From assembly GCF_002205795.1 (NCBI RefSeq), contig NZ_NIUY01000003.1, positions 124,001-188,000 on the forward strand: DNA of 64,000 nt. Direction: 5' to 3'. The stretch is from Chryseobacterium sp. VAUSW3 (GTDB taxonomy: Bacteria > Bacteroidota > Bacteroidia > Flavobacteriales > Weeksellaceae). Numbering within the stretch: the stretch's first letter is position 1; the number at the start of each line of letters is the position of its first letter. Both the position numbers and the translations under genes were made by a program. Of the stretch, positions 25,994 through 35,001 are shown in pieces. The notes below the pieces were generated by a model. That model was given only the letters and a program-made list of their open reading frames with translations, searched no databases and was not told the DNA's origin.

Positions 25994-27052
25994 TTATTTT
26001 TTCAGAGATTGCATATCAATCACAAAACGATAGCGCACATCGCTTTTCAGCATTCTTTCGTAAGCTTCGTTGATGTTTTGCATATTGATCATTTCTATTT
26101 CCGGAAGGATATTTTTCTCGCCACAGAAATCGAGCATTTCTTGGGTTTCTTTGATTCCTCCGATCACAGAACCTGCTACAGATCTTCTTCCACCAATCAT
26201 GGGTGGAGTGAAAAGTGCATCTTCCATTTTTCCGATGTAACCTACCAATACGAGAGTTCCACTGATATTTAAGGTGCTGATATACGGATTAATATCGTGG
26301 TCGTAAGGAACAGTATCAATAATTAAATCAAACTTTCCTTTTACGGCCTTCATTTCATTTTCATACGTTGAAATTACTACAGCATCGGCGCCCAAATCCA
26401 GGGCATCCTGAATTTTGTCGGGGCTTCTGGAAAATAAAGTAACATTGGCGCCTAAACCTTTGGCAAGTTTAATCGCCATGTGTCCCAAACCGCCTAATCC
26501 TACTACTGCAACTTTACTCCCTTCCTTCACGTCCCAATGTTTCAGAGGAGACCACGTAGTAACGCCAGCGCAAAGTAGTGGTGCAACAGCCTTTAAATCT
26601 AAATTTTCCGGGATATGTAGCCCAAAAGCCTCATCAACAACAACTTTTTCGGAGTAACCTCCAAAAGTATGACCACCCAAAAATGGATCTTTTCCGTTGT
26701 AAGTTCCTGTAGAGCCATTGAGACAATATTGCTCCAGGTTTTGTTTGCAGCTCTCACATTCTCGGCAAGAATCTACCAGGCAGCCAACACCGGCTAAATC
26801 GCCTACTTTGAATTTAGTTACCGCAGAACCTACTTTTGTAATTCGGCCAATGATCTCGTGTCCCGGAACAGAAGGATATTTGGTTCCGCCCCAGTCGTTT
26901 CTTGCCGTATGGAGGTCGCTATGGCAAACTCCGCAGTACAAGATATCGATTTCAATATCTGTAGGTGTTACTTCTCTTCTTTCAATTTGCATCAGTTGCA
27001 AATCTTTATCTTTTGCTTCGGTTCCGAAGGCTTTTACAGAGGATGTATTCAT
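25994..27052 (-). CDS. Zinc-dependent NAD(P) alcohol dehydrogenase
   Basis: A 352-residue medium-chain dehydrogenase of the cinnamyl-alcohol / YahK-like branch, interconverting aldehydes and alcohols. Seen: catalytic zinc ligands Cys40 and His65-Glu66 (YCGVCHSDLHTA, PGHEIIG), the structural zinc loop SCRECESCKQNLEQYC, and the cofactor motif VVGLGGLGHMAIKLAKGLG. Substrate unknown. It is a single gene that ends against the terminator at 25941. Confidence 0.9.
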   Translation of the reverse strand: MNTSSVKAFGTEAKDKDLQLMQIERREVTPTDIEIDILYCGVCHSDLHTARNDWGGTKYPSVPGHEIIGRITKVGSAVTKFKVGDLAGVGCLVDSCRECESCKQNLEQYCLNGSTGTYNGKDPFLGGHTFGGYSEKVVVDEAFGLHIPENLDLKAVAPLLCAGVTTWSPLKHWDVKEGSKVAVVGLGGLGHMAIKLAKGLGANVTLFSRSPDKIQDALDLGADAVVISTYENEMKAVKGKFDLIIDTVPYDHDINPYISTLNISGTLVLVGYIGKMEDALFTPPMIGGRRSVAGSVIGGIKETQEMLDFCGEKNILPEIEMINMQNINEAYERMLKSDVRYRFVIDMQSLKK

Positions 27053-27153
27053 ATAGATTTTTTAAGACTTCAAATTTATAAAATAGAAAAATGGAGTTGT
27101 CATAATTTCTTCTTAAAGTTTTAACTATTATGAATAAAACGTTGGGAGAAAAT

Positions 27154-28731
27154 TTATTTCCCGAGACTTAGTCTCTCTTCCTGAAGATCAATCAATCTTA
27201 AATGTTTTCGAACAATTTCTTCATCGAGAAGAAGTTCTTCTCGGTTTTTATTGATGAGCCACATTCTTTGATGCTCCAAAATATCAGCAAAAATCTGTTG
27301 GTATTCGGGGTAATTAATGATGATTTCGGAACTGTTAATTCTGTTTTCCCAGCTTTGAAATTGCTCTTTGAGCGCTGGGAATTGTTCCAACTTTTCGGGA
27401 TACTCTTTTTTAATTTTTTCGACGGCAATTTTTGCTAATTCGCTTCGAATTTCATAGTCGATTTCTTTTTCGGATTTAATGAAATCTTTATCTTTTAATT
27501 TGACTTTTTTCAGTAAAAGAGGAAGCGTTAAACCTTGCAAAACTAAAGTAAGTAAAATCACAACAAAAGTGATGAAAAGGATGAGGTTACGGTGAGGAAA
27601 AGGGCTTCCGTCTGCCAAAGTCACAGGTATTGAAAGTGCTGCTGCCAACGAAACCACCCCGCGCATTCCGGTCCAACCGAGAACGATTGGGACTTTCCAA
27701 CCGGGAGATTCGGCATCTGCAACATTGATGAAATTTCGCATAATTAACGTGAAAACAACCGCTCCATAACTGGCGAACATTCTAATGATAATAAGAACTA
27801 CGGTGATTATCACCCCATACATCGTTGCTTGATAGATGCTGGTGTCGCCAAGCCCCGAAACAATTAGCGGAAGATCTAGCCCAATCAGCATAAATACCAT
27901 TCCGTTGAGTAAAAAACTGAAACTTTGCCAAACATTTATGCTGTGAAGCCGCGATGCGCCACTAAGAAAGTGATGTCGGCGAACTGATAAAAATAATCCA
28001 CCGCTTACGACCGACAGTACGCCGGAAGCATGAAATTCTTCCGCAGCGAGATACATGATAAACGGAGCTGCAAGGGTGAAAATGGTATCCATATTGGCGT
28101 CAGTCGGTAGTATTTTATGCATTTTCATAAAGAGAAAAGCAATTAAAATCCCAATTCCTGCTCCGCCTACACACATCCAAACGAAATCGATAATAGCTTG
28201 ATGCCATATGAATTGTCCTGTTGCCACAGCAATTAATGCAAACCGAAAAATAATGAGGGACGATGCATCATTCAACAAACTTTCTCCTTCTAAAATAGAT
28301 TGGAATCTTTTCGGGATTTTTACAAATTTTAAAATAGCTCCTGCACTCACTGCATCTGGTGGAGATACGATTCCGCCTAACAAAAAACCTAATGCCAAAG
28401 AAAATCCAGGAATAAGATAGTTTGCAGCAAAAGCTACCACAACTGCAGTAAAAAAAACAACTACAAACGCAAAACTAAAGACAATTCTTCGCCATCTCCA
28501 AAGTTCTTTCCAAGAAGAATTCCATGCGGCTTCATAAAGCAAGGGCGGTAAGAAAATAAAGAAGATGAGTTCTGGCTCGATCTCTACAATTGGAGTACCT
28601 GGAATAAAACTAATTCCCAATCCCGCTAAAACCAAAAGAACAGGGTACGCTACTTTTATCTTTTGCCCAAGCATGATTAGAAGCACAATGATAATGACTA
28701 ACGTAAGATAGAAGGCCAAATTTTGCAACAT
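27154..28731 (-). CDS. Na+/H+ antiporter, CPA1 family
   Basis: A 525-residue inner-membrane antiporter. About twelve hydrophobic spans fill residues 1-410, including the transport-site segment SILEGESLLNDASSLIIF and the start of the exchanger fold GIVSPPDAVSAGAILK. A C-terminal cytoplasmic tail of about 110 charged residues follows. It exports sodium in exchange for protons, serving pH and salt homeostasis. Stand-alone gene. Confidence 0.9.
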   Translation of the reverse strand: MLQNLAFYLTLVIIIVLLIMLGQKIKVAYPVLLVLAGLGISFIPGTPIVEIEPELIFFIFLPPLLYEAAWNSSWKELWRWRRIVFSFAFVVVFFTAVVVAFAANYLIPGFSLALGFLLGGIVSPPDAVSAGAILKFVKIPKRFQSILEGESLLNDASSLIIFRFALIAVATGQFIWHQAIIDFVWMCVGGAGIGILIAFLFMKMHKILPTDANMDTIFTLAAPFIMYLAAEEFHASGVLSVVSGGLFLSVRRHHFLSGASRLHSINVWQSFSFLLNGMVFMLIGLDLPLIVSGLGDTSIYQATMYGVIITVVLIIIRMFASYGAVVFTLIMRNFINVADAESPGWKVPIVLGWTGMRGVVSLAAALSIPVTLADGSPFPHRNLILFITFVVILLTLVLQGLTLPLLLKKVKLKDKDFIKSEKEIDYEIRSELAKIAVEKIKKEYPEKLEQFPALKEQFQSWENRINSSEIIINYPEYQQIFADILEHQRMWLINKNREELLLDEEIVRKHLRLIDLQEERLSLGK

Positions 28732-28787
28732 TTCAAAAAAATTTCAGTAAAAATAATGCAAAGGCGGCAAATTTTTTCGATTAATTT

Positions 28788-29177
28788 TTAATTATTAATT
28801 ACTGTAATATTGTCGTGATCGGAAATGATTTCCAAGATAATTTCGAAGAAAGTAAGTCCTACACCATGATGCAGTTCATCTATTTTGCTTAGAACAAATT
28901 TACGGTTAAAAATTTCTGGAGATTTCAATTTGTTTTGATAAAACTCCAAGGTAGTTTGAAAGCCCAGTGATTTCTGGTTTTCTTCGATATCTTTCCAAAT
29001 CAGCTGGATTTTTTCTTTTCCTTTAATCTCACCGAAAGATCCGTATAATAGATCATTGAAAGCATCTAAGCTCTGCGCAATTTTCCAGTTTTCTTGTGAC
29101 ATAAACACTCGGTTTACTTCCTCGTAGAAGGTCTCGATGTTATTAATGTTTTTGCCTTCGATAATAATTTTTTTCAT
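28788..29177 (-). CDS. Barstar-like ribonuclease inhibitor family protein
   Basis: A 129-residue protein. Its first 60 residues follow the barstar pattern: a strand and helix (KKIIIEGKNINNIETFYEEVNRVF) and then SLDAFNDLLYGSFGEI, the place where barstars have the inhibitory helix and loop. The C-terminal part is longer than in classical barstar (about 90 residues). No ribonuclease gene lies next to it, so it is an orphan; it may protect against a toxin encoded elsewhere or delivered by neighbours. It precedes no gene other than the antiporter gene 56 bp downstream and follows the amylase gene by 14 bp. Confidence 0.75.
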   Translation of the reverse strand: MKKIIIEGKNINNIETFYEEVNRVFMSQENWKIAQSLDAFNDLLYGSFGEIKGKEKIQLIWKDIEENQKSLGFQTTLEFYQNKLKSPEIFNRKFVLSKIDELHHGVGLTFFEIILEIISDHDNITVINN

Positions 29178-29191
29178 CTGAATTTTTTCAC

Positions 29192-30664
29192 CTATTCAGG
29201 AACCCAAACCGAGACATTTCCTGCCGGAACCGGAAAATTTCCCCATCCGTTTTCGTCAATGGTTACTTTTTCGGGAAACCATCCCATAAAATCATAAAAT
29301 TGCTTCCCTGAATATTTTTCACCCATTTCCATTGGTTTTTCGTAAGCATCTTTATTACTTAAAACTACTGCGCAACCAGCGTGTTCGTCGTCACCTTCCC
29401 GGGTCCAGGCAAGACAGTTCGCGTCTTCAAAATAATCTTTTTGCGCTCCGTAAGCGAATTGTTGTCGCGCTTTCAACAGTTCTTCTATTTTTTCTACTTT
29501 GTCCAGAAATATTTCCTGATCGTTTCCTTCCTTGTCTTTATCGGTATAGTGCGCTCCGAATAAATCCGGATAAAACACACAAGGATATCCGTTTTCTCGA
29601 AGAAGAATAAGGGCATAAGCCAATGGTTTGAACCATTTTTCAACAGGAGCTTCCAAAGCTTGTAGCGGTTGTGTATCGTGATTATCGACCACGGTTACAG
29701 AAAATGCGGGATTCAGTAAAGTCAAGGTTTCATCAAATATTTTTCTTAAATCATAATCTGCACCTTCTTTCGAAGCAATGTGAAAATTTTGTTGAAGAGA
29801 AGAATCGAACAAACTCATGCAACCTTCGGTGGCATTTATATAATCTTGCAAAAGATTCACTTCGCCAGGAGCCCAATACTCACCGACGGCGAAAATATTT
29901 TTAGCAGTATTTTCCCGAAGTTTGTAAAGCCATTCTTTGTAAAAGACCGGAGATTGATGTTTCACCGCGTCTAAACGAACTCCATCGAAATGAATCTGGT
30001 CGTGATACCATTTGCCCCATTTGTCGAGTTCTTCCCGAACGAATGGGTTTCTGTGGTCGATATCGTTGTACATCAGATAATCATAATTCCCTTTTTCGGT
30101 ATCGATCATTTCTTCCCAGCCATCGCCGAAATCGTGGATGATTTGGTAAATTCCGTCTTCCTGACCTTCCGCATAATCTACGCCAGAAAAGCAGGTGAAA
30201 TTCCATTCGAAGTCTGAATATTTCTTTTCACGATTCGGAAAAGTGAATTTTGTATAACTTTCAATTTCGAAAGGTTCTGAAATGTTTTCTTGTCGGTTTT
30301 CGGGATTTACTTTTACGGCATGGAACTTTTCTTTTTCGTCGCCGCCGGCTTTATGATTCAAAACGATATCGGCAATTACAGAAATGCCGCTTTCTTGTAA
30401 AGTTTTGCAAGCGTTCACATATTGTTCTTTAGTACCGTATTTTGTAGGGATGGTACCTTTCTGGTCAAATTCGCCTAAATCATAAAGGTCATAAGGATCG
30501 TAACCAACAGAATAACCGCCGCCATTAGCCTTATATGCAGGTGGAAACCACACCGCAGAAATCCCGAGTTCCTTTAAATAATCAGCCGCCTTAGCAGCTT
30601 CGTCATATAATTTACAGTCTCCCTCCGAATACCAGTGGAAAAATTGAATTATTGTTGCATTCAT
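29192..30664 (-). CDS. Cytoplasmic alpha-amylase (GH13)
   Basis: A 490-residue GH13 enzyme of the cytoplasmic (GH13_5-like) type, without a signal peptide; it cuts alpha-1,4 links in maltodextrin or glycogen. The four conserved regions are visible: VIADIVLNHK; GVRLDAVKH with nucleophile Asp232; FAVGEYW with the acid/base Glu262; and VTVVDNHDTQ with Asp330. The all-beta C-terminal domain ends FPVPAGNVSVWVP. It is probably read with the barstar-like gene 14 bp downstream. Confidence 0.92.
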   Translation of the reverse strand: MNATIIQFFHWYSEGDCKLYDEAAKAADYLKELGISAVWFPPAYKANGGGYSVGYDPYDLYDLGEFDQKGTIPTKYGTKEQYVNACKTLQESGISVIADIVLNHKAGGDEKEKFHAVKVNPENRQENISEPFEIESYTKFTFPNREKKYSDFEWNFTCFSGVDYAEGQEDGIYQIIHDFGDGWEEMIDTEKGNYDYLMYNDIDHRNPFVREELDKWGKWYHDQIHFDGVRLDAVKHQSPVFYKEWLYKLRENTAKNIFAVGEYWAPGEVNLLQDYINATEGCMSLFDSSLQQNFHIASKEGADYDLRKIFDETLTLLNPAFSVTVVDNHDTQPLQALEAPVEKWFKPLAYALILLRENGYPCVFYPDLFGAHYTDKDKEGNDQEIFLDKVEKIEELLKARQQFAYGAQKDYFEDANCLAWTREGDDEHAGCAVVLSNKDAYEKPMEMGEKYSGKQFYDFMGWFPEKVTIDENGWGNFPVPAGNVSVWVPE

Positions 30665-30772
30665 CGTTAAAGTTTAATACGACGCATGAGCAAAAATCAT
30701 CCCAATATTCAGGACCTCTTATTCAGATTTATTTTTCTTCTGAAGATTTTCTTGTGTAGTTCAATGTTAGAA

Positions 30773-30970
30773 CCGGGACCTGCGCTTTTTATCATCTGTA
30801 TAAACAGCTATGGCCTTAACCTTACTGAAGCAAACATTATCCCGACCATGAGCCGCGAAGGCAGGTTGGATGAACCGCGCGAAGTAGCACAGGGATTACT
30901 GTTCCTGAGTTCTGCTTCGGCAAGTTATGTACATGGTACTGTGCTGCATGGAGGTTTCGAACTTCTTTAA
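30773..30970 (+). pseudogene. Short-chain dehydrogenase C-terminal remnant
   Basis: The last 65 codons of an open frame here match the C-terminal end of a short-chain dehydrogenase: LTEANIIPTMSREGRLDEPREVA, then GLLFLSSASASYVHGTVLHGG, the usual segment before the final strand. The Rossmann half, catalytic Ser-Tyr-Lys and about 180 residues are missing, and what precedes it is unrelated. It is a decayed gene end that has kept its own stop just before the terminator at 30981. Confidence 0.7.
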
Positions 30971-30980
30971 GCCAAATTGA

Positions 30981-31013
30981 AAAAAAATGCACAGTTCGGG
31001 GCTGTGCATTTTT
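30981..31013. terminator. Bidirectional intrinsic terminator
   Basis: AATGCACAG and CTGTGCATT form a perfect 9-bp stem with a 7-nt loop, preceded by seven A and followed by T. It now serves the PPOX gene (-), and formerly the SDR gene (+). Confidence 0.85.
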
Positions 31014-31050
31014 ATTTGGATAAGTCTTTAATTACCGGTGTTAACCAGAT

Positions 31051-31470
31051 TTATTCTGCTCTGTATTCGCCGTCGCCGTTTTTGCCCCAGAACTGGATCC
31101 TGTGTGCCGAAACTTTAATCAGGCAGATTCCTTCGGTTTCAATGCCGTCGGGAAACCACATTTCCAACCCTTTCACCCATTTTTCTTCAAGCATTTTGCG
31201 GTTTTCAGTGATGGTTGCCATGCCGTAGCAGTCAACAAAAGTCATATCATCCGTCTGGAAAATCAGTGAAATCATCGGATTATTTTCGATCTGTTTTACT
31301 TTGTTGGAATCACGGTAAGAGAAAAACCACGAATCTCCGTCGTATTCAACTTTCCCGTTGTTGCTCATGGGGCGGGAATGAAGCGTGTTGCGCCCGTCTT
31401 TGGTCACCATCATGCAAAAATCAAGATTTTTCATCATGGCTGCTACTTTTTTTAAGGATACTTTTTCCAT
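31051..31470 (-). CDS. Pyridoxamine 5'-phosphate oxidase-like protein
   Basis: A 139-residue split-barrel protein of the general-stress (YzzA/GSP26-like) PPOX branch, binding a flavin or related cofactor. Seen: MMKNLDFCMMVTKDGRNTLHSRPMSNN (in part), DSWFFSYRDSNKVKQIENNP and ISLIFQTDDMTFVDCYGMATI. The start at 31470 is chosen because the upstream in-frame part (to 31551) has no homology and crosses the leader. Substrate unknown; single gene. Confidence 0.82.
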   Translation of the reverse strand: MEKVSLKKVAAMMKNLDFCMMVTKDGRNTLHSRPMSNNGKVEYDGDSWFFSYRDSNKVKQIENNPMISLIFQTDDMTFVDCYGMATITENRKMLEEKWVKGLEMWFPDGIETEGICLIKVSAHRIQFWGKNGDGEYRAE

Positions 31471-31622
31471 TGGGTAGAGGTTTTTAGAGTTACTGACTTT
31501 TTTCTTACTAAAGAATAAATTATCCGTTTCAGTAATCAAATGTTTTACCAAAAATTAAAAAAATAGTCTGTTAATTTACCTTAATATCTGCTGAATGTGG
31601 AATCCACTGTTTTTGCCGCCAC

Positions 31623-31650
31623 AAAAAAAAGACCGCAAAAAGCGGTCTTT
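31623..31650 (-). terminator. Intrinsic terminator after yceI-family gene
   Basis: AAAGACCGC and GCGGTCTTT form a perfect 9-bp stem with a 5-nt loop; on the minus strand a T run follows. It lies 22 bp beyond the stop at 31672. Confidence 0.85.
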
Positions 31651-31671
31651 ATGATATTTGATGACAGGATA

Positions 31672-32346
31672 TTATTTACCTGCAACTACGTTAAGTTCAA
31701 GGTCAACTTCCTGAGAGATCATCCAGTCTTTAGGATCTCCTTCAGTTCCGTAAGCCAATCCCCAGTCCTGTCTGTTGATGGTGAAGTTTGAAACCATTGT
31801 CAGTCCGTTTTCAGTAACTTCTACTTTCGCAGGGAAGCTTACGTTTACGGTTTTGTCTTTAATAGTAAGGTTTCCGCTTACTGTTTTGTTGGCACCTGCA
31901 ACTTTGCTTTGAGTTCCTGCTGCAAGGTCTTCCACTTTAGTGATGTCGAATTTCACGCTTGGGTATTTTGCAGTATCAAAGAAATCTGCACTTTTCAGGT
32001 GGGCATCAAGGTCAGCAGAAGTTTTTCCGTCGCTCATTGCAGGATCTACCGCAGCCGGGTCAGTAGTTAAAGTGTTAAGATCTGAAGTGAGGCTTCCGGA
32101 TACCAGGTTTCCGTTTTCTACAGAAAATGTTCCTGTGGTTTTGGTCGTTCCGAATCTTGGGTTCAATCCGCCTTTATGATAAGCAGTCCATTTTACAGTA
32201 GTGCTGTCGGTATTTACGGTAAAAGTTTCGCCGGTTTGTTCAGCTACAGCCTGCTCAGTTGCAGTGGTAACGCTGTCGGTTTTTGATTCTTTACATGATA
32301 CGGCAAGCAGAACTGCTGAAAGGGCCAAAATTGATAATTTTTTCAT
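31672..32346 (-). CDS. YceI-family lipoprotein
   Basis: A 224-residue protein with an SPII signal (lipobox ending at Cys18, LLAVSC) and a YceI lipocalin-like barrel from about residue 45: FTVNTDSTTVKWTAYHKGGLNPRFGTTKTTG (in part), DAHLKSADFFDTAKYPSVKFDI, VSGNLTIKDKTVNVSFPAKV. The family binds polyisoprenoid lipids in some members; the ligand here is unknown. Single gene with its own promoter box. Confidence 0.87.
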   Translation of the reverse strand: MKKLSILALSAVLLAVSCKESKTDSVTTATEQAVAEQTGETFTVNTDSTTVKWTAYHKGGLNPRFGTTKTTGTFSVENGNLVSGSLTSDLNTLTTDPAAVDPAMSDGKTSADLDAHLKSADFFDTAKYPSVKFDITKVEDLAAGTQSKVAGANKTVSGNLTIKDKTVNVSFPAKVEVTENGLTMVSNFTINRQDWGLAYGTEGDPKDWMISQEVDLELNVVAGK

Positions 32347-32726
32347 TGTATAAATAATTAGTTGTTTAATTCGAGTGCAAAAGTAGCCTTTGAAAACTGC
32401 CCCCGAATTGATGTATGATAAGAAACGCTCAGGAATTTTTAAAGTTTACAGAAATGAACCTGTTGCATCCTCCAGTTCTTCCACCCGTTCGCGCAAGATT
32501 CCAAAAGGACGTATTTTAGGCAAAGTTAAAAATTTGGTGGAACCATATATCTGCCGGCAGTTATTTTGGGGCAGATCTGAGGTAAGAGATATCGGATTTT
32601 TTAACGTGTGGTGTAATCTGAGGCAACGTGAATATCACCTGATTCCGGGAAATATATTAGCATAAAGTAATCTCACCGATAAAAGCAATAATTTGCTATT
32701 TTTGATAAGGACTTAAAATTTTATGC
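32347..32726 (+). other. Intergenic region without a supported gene
   Basis: This 380-bp stretch between divergent genes (YceI, minus; histidine kinase, plus) holds a -7 box for the first gene and nothing else that I can identify. An open frame of 91 codons starts inside the promoter region and reads as low-complexity, so it was not called. Confidence 0.5.
32378..32385 (-). promoter_or_regulatory. -7 promoter box of the YceI-family gene
   Basis: TACTTTTG on the minus strand, matching TAnnTTTG, about 30 bp before the gene start. Confidence 0.4.
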
Positions 32727-34115
32727 ATGAACATCGATTACCGTGATCCCTGGGTACTGTTGCTGAACCTCACCGTCATATTCATCCTCATCCTGCTGAT
32801 TGTTCCCACGCTCCTCAACACGAAGGAAAGACTGGGTGTCAGGCTTTCGTTCTCTGCAATTTTTATGATCGTGGCAGTAAACTGCATGGCCAATCTGGCC
32901 CTGTTTTACACTCAGGATGTGGCGTATTTTGATTTTCTCTTTCTGCAGGCGTTTATTCCGTTACTTTTTGGTCCGGCCATTTATTTTTATGTGTTGCTGA
33001 ACAATGGCGGAGAAATCAAAAGACCCTGGATTCATTTTATTATTCCTTTTTTGGCCATTCTGTACGGAATTTATCATGTTCAGATGGATCAGGGAGATAA
33101 AATGCGGGTTTTCCGGGAAGTGAACGCGGCCCAGAATCTTTCGTACAATATCCTAAACATACTGGTAATGAGCATCCCGCTGATCTATTTTTACTTTTCA
33201 AAACGCTATCTCAAGCGTCTGCATATTCAACCTGCCGATCCCCTGGCTATGCTCAAAAAGATCAAAATCCAATGGTCGCACGAATTCATCAATCTTCTTC
33301 TTTTCTGCGTTTTTTCTTTTCTTGTGATTATAATTGTTGCTACCTACTTTTATCAGGTGCCGCAACCTTACCTGGATCTTATCGGGATGCCCATTTATTT
33401 TCCGCTGATTTATGCGGTGATCGCGGTGCGAAGTAATATGATCTCGAAACAGCTGGAAATGCAGTACGCAGTTTCCAAAGCTGAGGAAGACAACCGGCTT
33501 CGCGATCAGCGCATCGCCATTTCGCGGGACCTTCATGACAATATAGGCGCCTATGCCACCAGCCTGATTTCAAAGATCGACTATCTTGCGGTGGAGGAGA
33601 AAGCGGGGAAGGGAGCACTGGAGGACCTCCGCGAACATGCCGAAAGTATTCTGGGTCTGCTGCGGCAAACCCTCTGGGTGCTGAACAATGACACCATCAC
33701 CGTAGAAGATTTTTATGATCATGTAAAGCAGTACGCGCTGAAAAGCTTCAGAAACAGCGGCATAACCATCCGTTTTGAGGAAGACATAAGGGACAACCGG
33801 ATTCTGCCATCAGAAATCACCATAAACCTTTTCAGAATCCTGCAGGAAGGCCTGCAGAATGTCATGAAACATTCCGGTGCCACCGAGGCCGAACTTTATA
33901 TGATTTCCAGGGATACGGTAAGAATCAGTTTGCGGGATAACGGAAAGGGATTTATTGCGGATGATCATCATGAAGGCTATGGGCTTGGAAATATAAAGGC
34001 CAGAGCCGCAAATATCGGCTTTACTGCAACACTGTCATCAGAGGAAGGTAAGGGGAGCATTCTGGTTCTGGAAGAAATACGCCCAACCGCGTATAGAAAG
34101 CCGGAAGTCATTTAA
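32727..34115 (+). CDS. Membrane sensor histidine kinase (HisKA_3 type)
   Basis: A 462-residue sensor kinase. About six to seven hydrophobic segments fill residues 8-235; no large extracellular domain. The dimerisation segment carries the phosphoacceptor His270 in SRDLHDNIGAYATSL, and the ATP-binding domain shows VMKHSGATEAEL, LRDNGKGFIADDHHEGYGLGNI. HisKA_3 kinases pair with NarL-type response regulators, and one follows 19 bp downstream. The signal is unknown. This is the first of two kinase/regulator pairs within 8 kb. Confidence 0.9.
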   Translation: MNIDYRDPWVLLLNLTVIFILILLIVPTLLNTKERLGVRLSFSAIFMIVAVNCMANLALFYTQDVAYFDFLFLQAFIPLLFGPAIYFYVLLNNGGEIKRPWIHFIIPFLAILYGIYHVQMDQGDKMRVFREVNAAQNLSYNILNILVMSIPLIYFYFSKRYLKRLHIQPADPLAMLKKIKIQWSHEFINLLLFCVFSFLVIIIVATYFYQVPQPYLDLIGMPIYFPLIYAVIAVRSNMISKQLEMQYAVSKAEEDNRLRDQRIAISRDLHDNIGAYATSLISKIDYLAVEEKAGKGALEDLREHAESILGLLRQTLWVLNNDTITVEDFYDHVKQYALKSFRNSGITIRFEEDIRDNRILPSEITINLFRILQEGLQNVMKHSGATEAELYMISRDTVRISLRDNGKGFIADDHHEGYGLGNIKARAANIGFTATLSSEEGKGSILVLEEIRPTAYRKPEVI

Positions 34116-34134
34116 CTAATTTTACATCAAAAAC

Positions 34135-34788
34135 ATGAGACTCGCAATCGTTGACGACAGCTTCCTTAACCGGAAAACCCTCAAGGAAAAGCTTTTGCCT
34201 TACGCGGAAGTGGAACTCGTGCTGGAGGCAGATAACGGTGCTGATTATCTGGAAAAACTGAAAGAACTTGCACCCGCTCAACATCCGCAAATCGTACTCA
34301 TGGATCTGGAGATGCCTTTCTTGGACGGGATCTCGGCTATTTCAATTTCAAAAGTTAAATATCCTGAGCTCAAGTTTATTGTGCTCACCATCTACGAAGA
34401 TACAGACCGTATTTTCGAGGCCATAAAGGCGGGTGCCAACGGCTATCTGCTGAAGGAAGACAAGGCCGTGAATATTGTGGAAGCTCTGGAAAGTGTGCTG
34501 AATTACGACAATATCCCCATGAGTCCGGCCATTGCGCGAAGTGCGATGCGTCTTTTATGTGAAGAAAACCGGCCCAACATCACCCCCTCCGAAAGCCAGC
34601 TGCTATCCGACCGGGAAATGGATGTCCTGAAACTGATGGTGAAAGGGCACCGCTATTCCGATATCGCCGCACGGCTCTTCATCAGTCCCAATACAGTGCG
34701 TACCCATGTGAACAATGTGTATAAGAAGCTTCATCTTTCGTCGAAGAGCGAGATGATGGAGCTGGCGCGTAAAAATAACTGGCTGTAA
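34135..34788 (+). CDS. NarL/LuxR-type response regulator
   Basis: A 217-residue regulator. The receiver domain has the acidic pair Asp7-Asp8 and the phosphorylation site Asp57 (IVLMDLEMPF), and a Lys of LLKEDK; the C-terminal LuxR helix-turn-helix is at about 155-215 (LSDREMDVLKLMVKGHRYSDIAARLFISPNTV). It is the partner of the kinase upstream. The palindrome at 34808, 19 bp downstream, is a good candidate for its DNA site. Confidence 0.92.
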   Translation: MRLAIVDDSFLNRKTLKEKLLPYAEVELVLEADNGADYLEKLKELAPAQHPQIVLMDLEMPFLDGISAISISKVKYPELKFIVLTIYEDTDRIFEAIKAGANGYLLKEDKAVNIVEALESVLNYDNIPMSPAIARSAMRLLCEENRPNITPSESQLLSDREMDVLKLMVKGHRYSDIAARLFISPNTVRTHVNNVYKKLHLSSKSEMMELARKNNWL

Positions 34789-34807
34789 GCAGATTAATTC
34801 AACATAA

Positions 34808-34855
34808 ATACGCTGTTCAGCGTATGTACTGCGCGGAAATAATTATACAACTTTG
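34808..34855 (+). promoter_or_regulatory. NarL-type 7-2-7 operator and promoter, copy A
   Basis: ATACGCTGTTCAGCGTAT (34808-34825) is a perfect 18-bp palindrome readable as TACGCTG-2-CAGCGTA, the 7-2-7 form that NarL-family regulators bind. After 22 bp comes CAACTTTG (34848-34855), close to the -7 box. It is in front of the gene cluster 35002-37736. A near copy with the same spacing is at 37829. Confidence 0.6.
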
Positions 34856-34873
34856 TACTGTAGGGCAGTGAGA

Positions 34874-34969
34874 ATGATGATTTTACCGCTTCAAAACAAA
34901 AAATACACTCAGGCTTTCCATAAAGACAAAGCGCAATTCTTTTCGTATCAAACATTATGGTTATTATAA
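34874..34969 (+). CDS. Possible 31-residue leader peptide
   Basis: An ATG 18 bp after the -7 box at 34848 opens a 31-codon frame starting MMILPLQNKKYTQAF and ending QTLWLL before a stop, 32 bp ahead of the next gene. A second 31-codon frame ending KTLWVP sits in the same place behind the twin operator at 37829. The repeated layout and the shared TLW near the end make this worth recording, but neither frame has homology evidence; both may be chance. Confidence 0.25.
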   Translation: MMILPLQNKKYTQAFHKDKAQFFSYQTLWLL

Positions 34970-35001
34970 ACTGACTTAAAAAAACCAAATTTTAATTAAT
35001 T

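Noticed and set aside
32390-32665. 91-codon frame between the YceI and histidine kinase genes
   Set aside because: Starts in the promoter of the neighbouring gene and reads as low-complexity Arg/Ser; no domain or promoter of its own.
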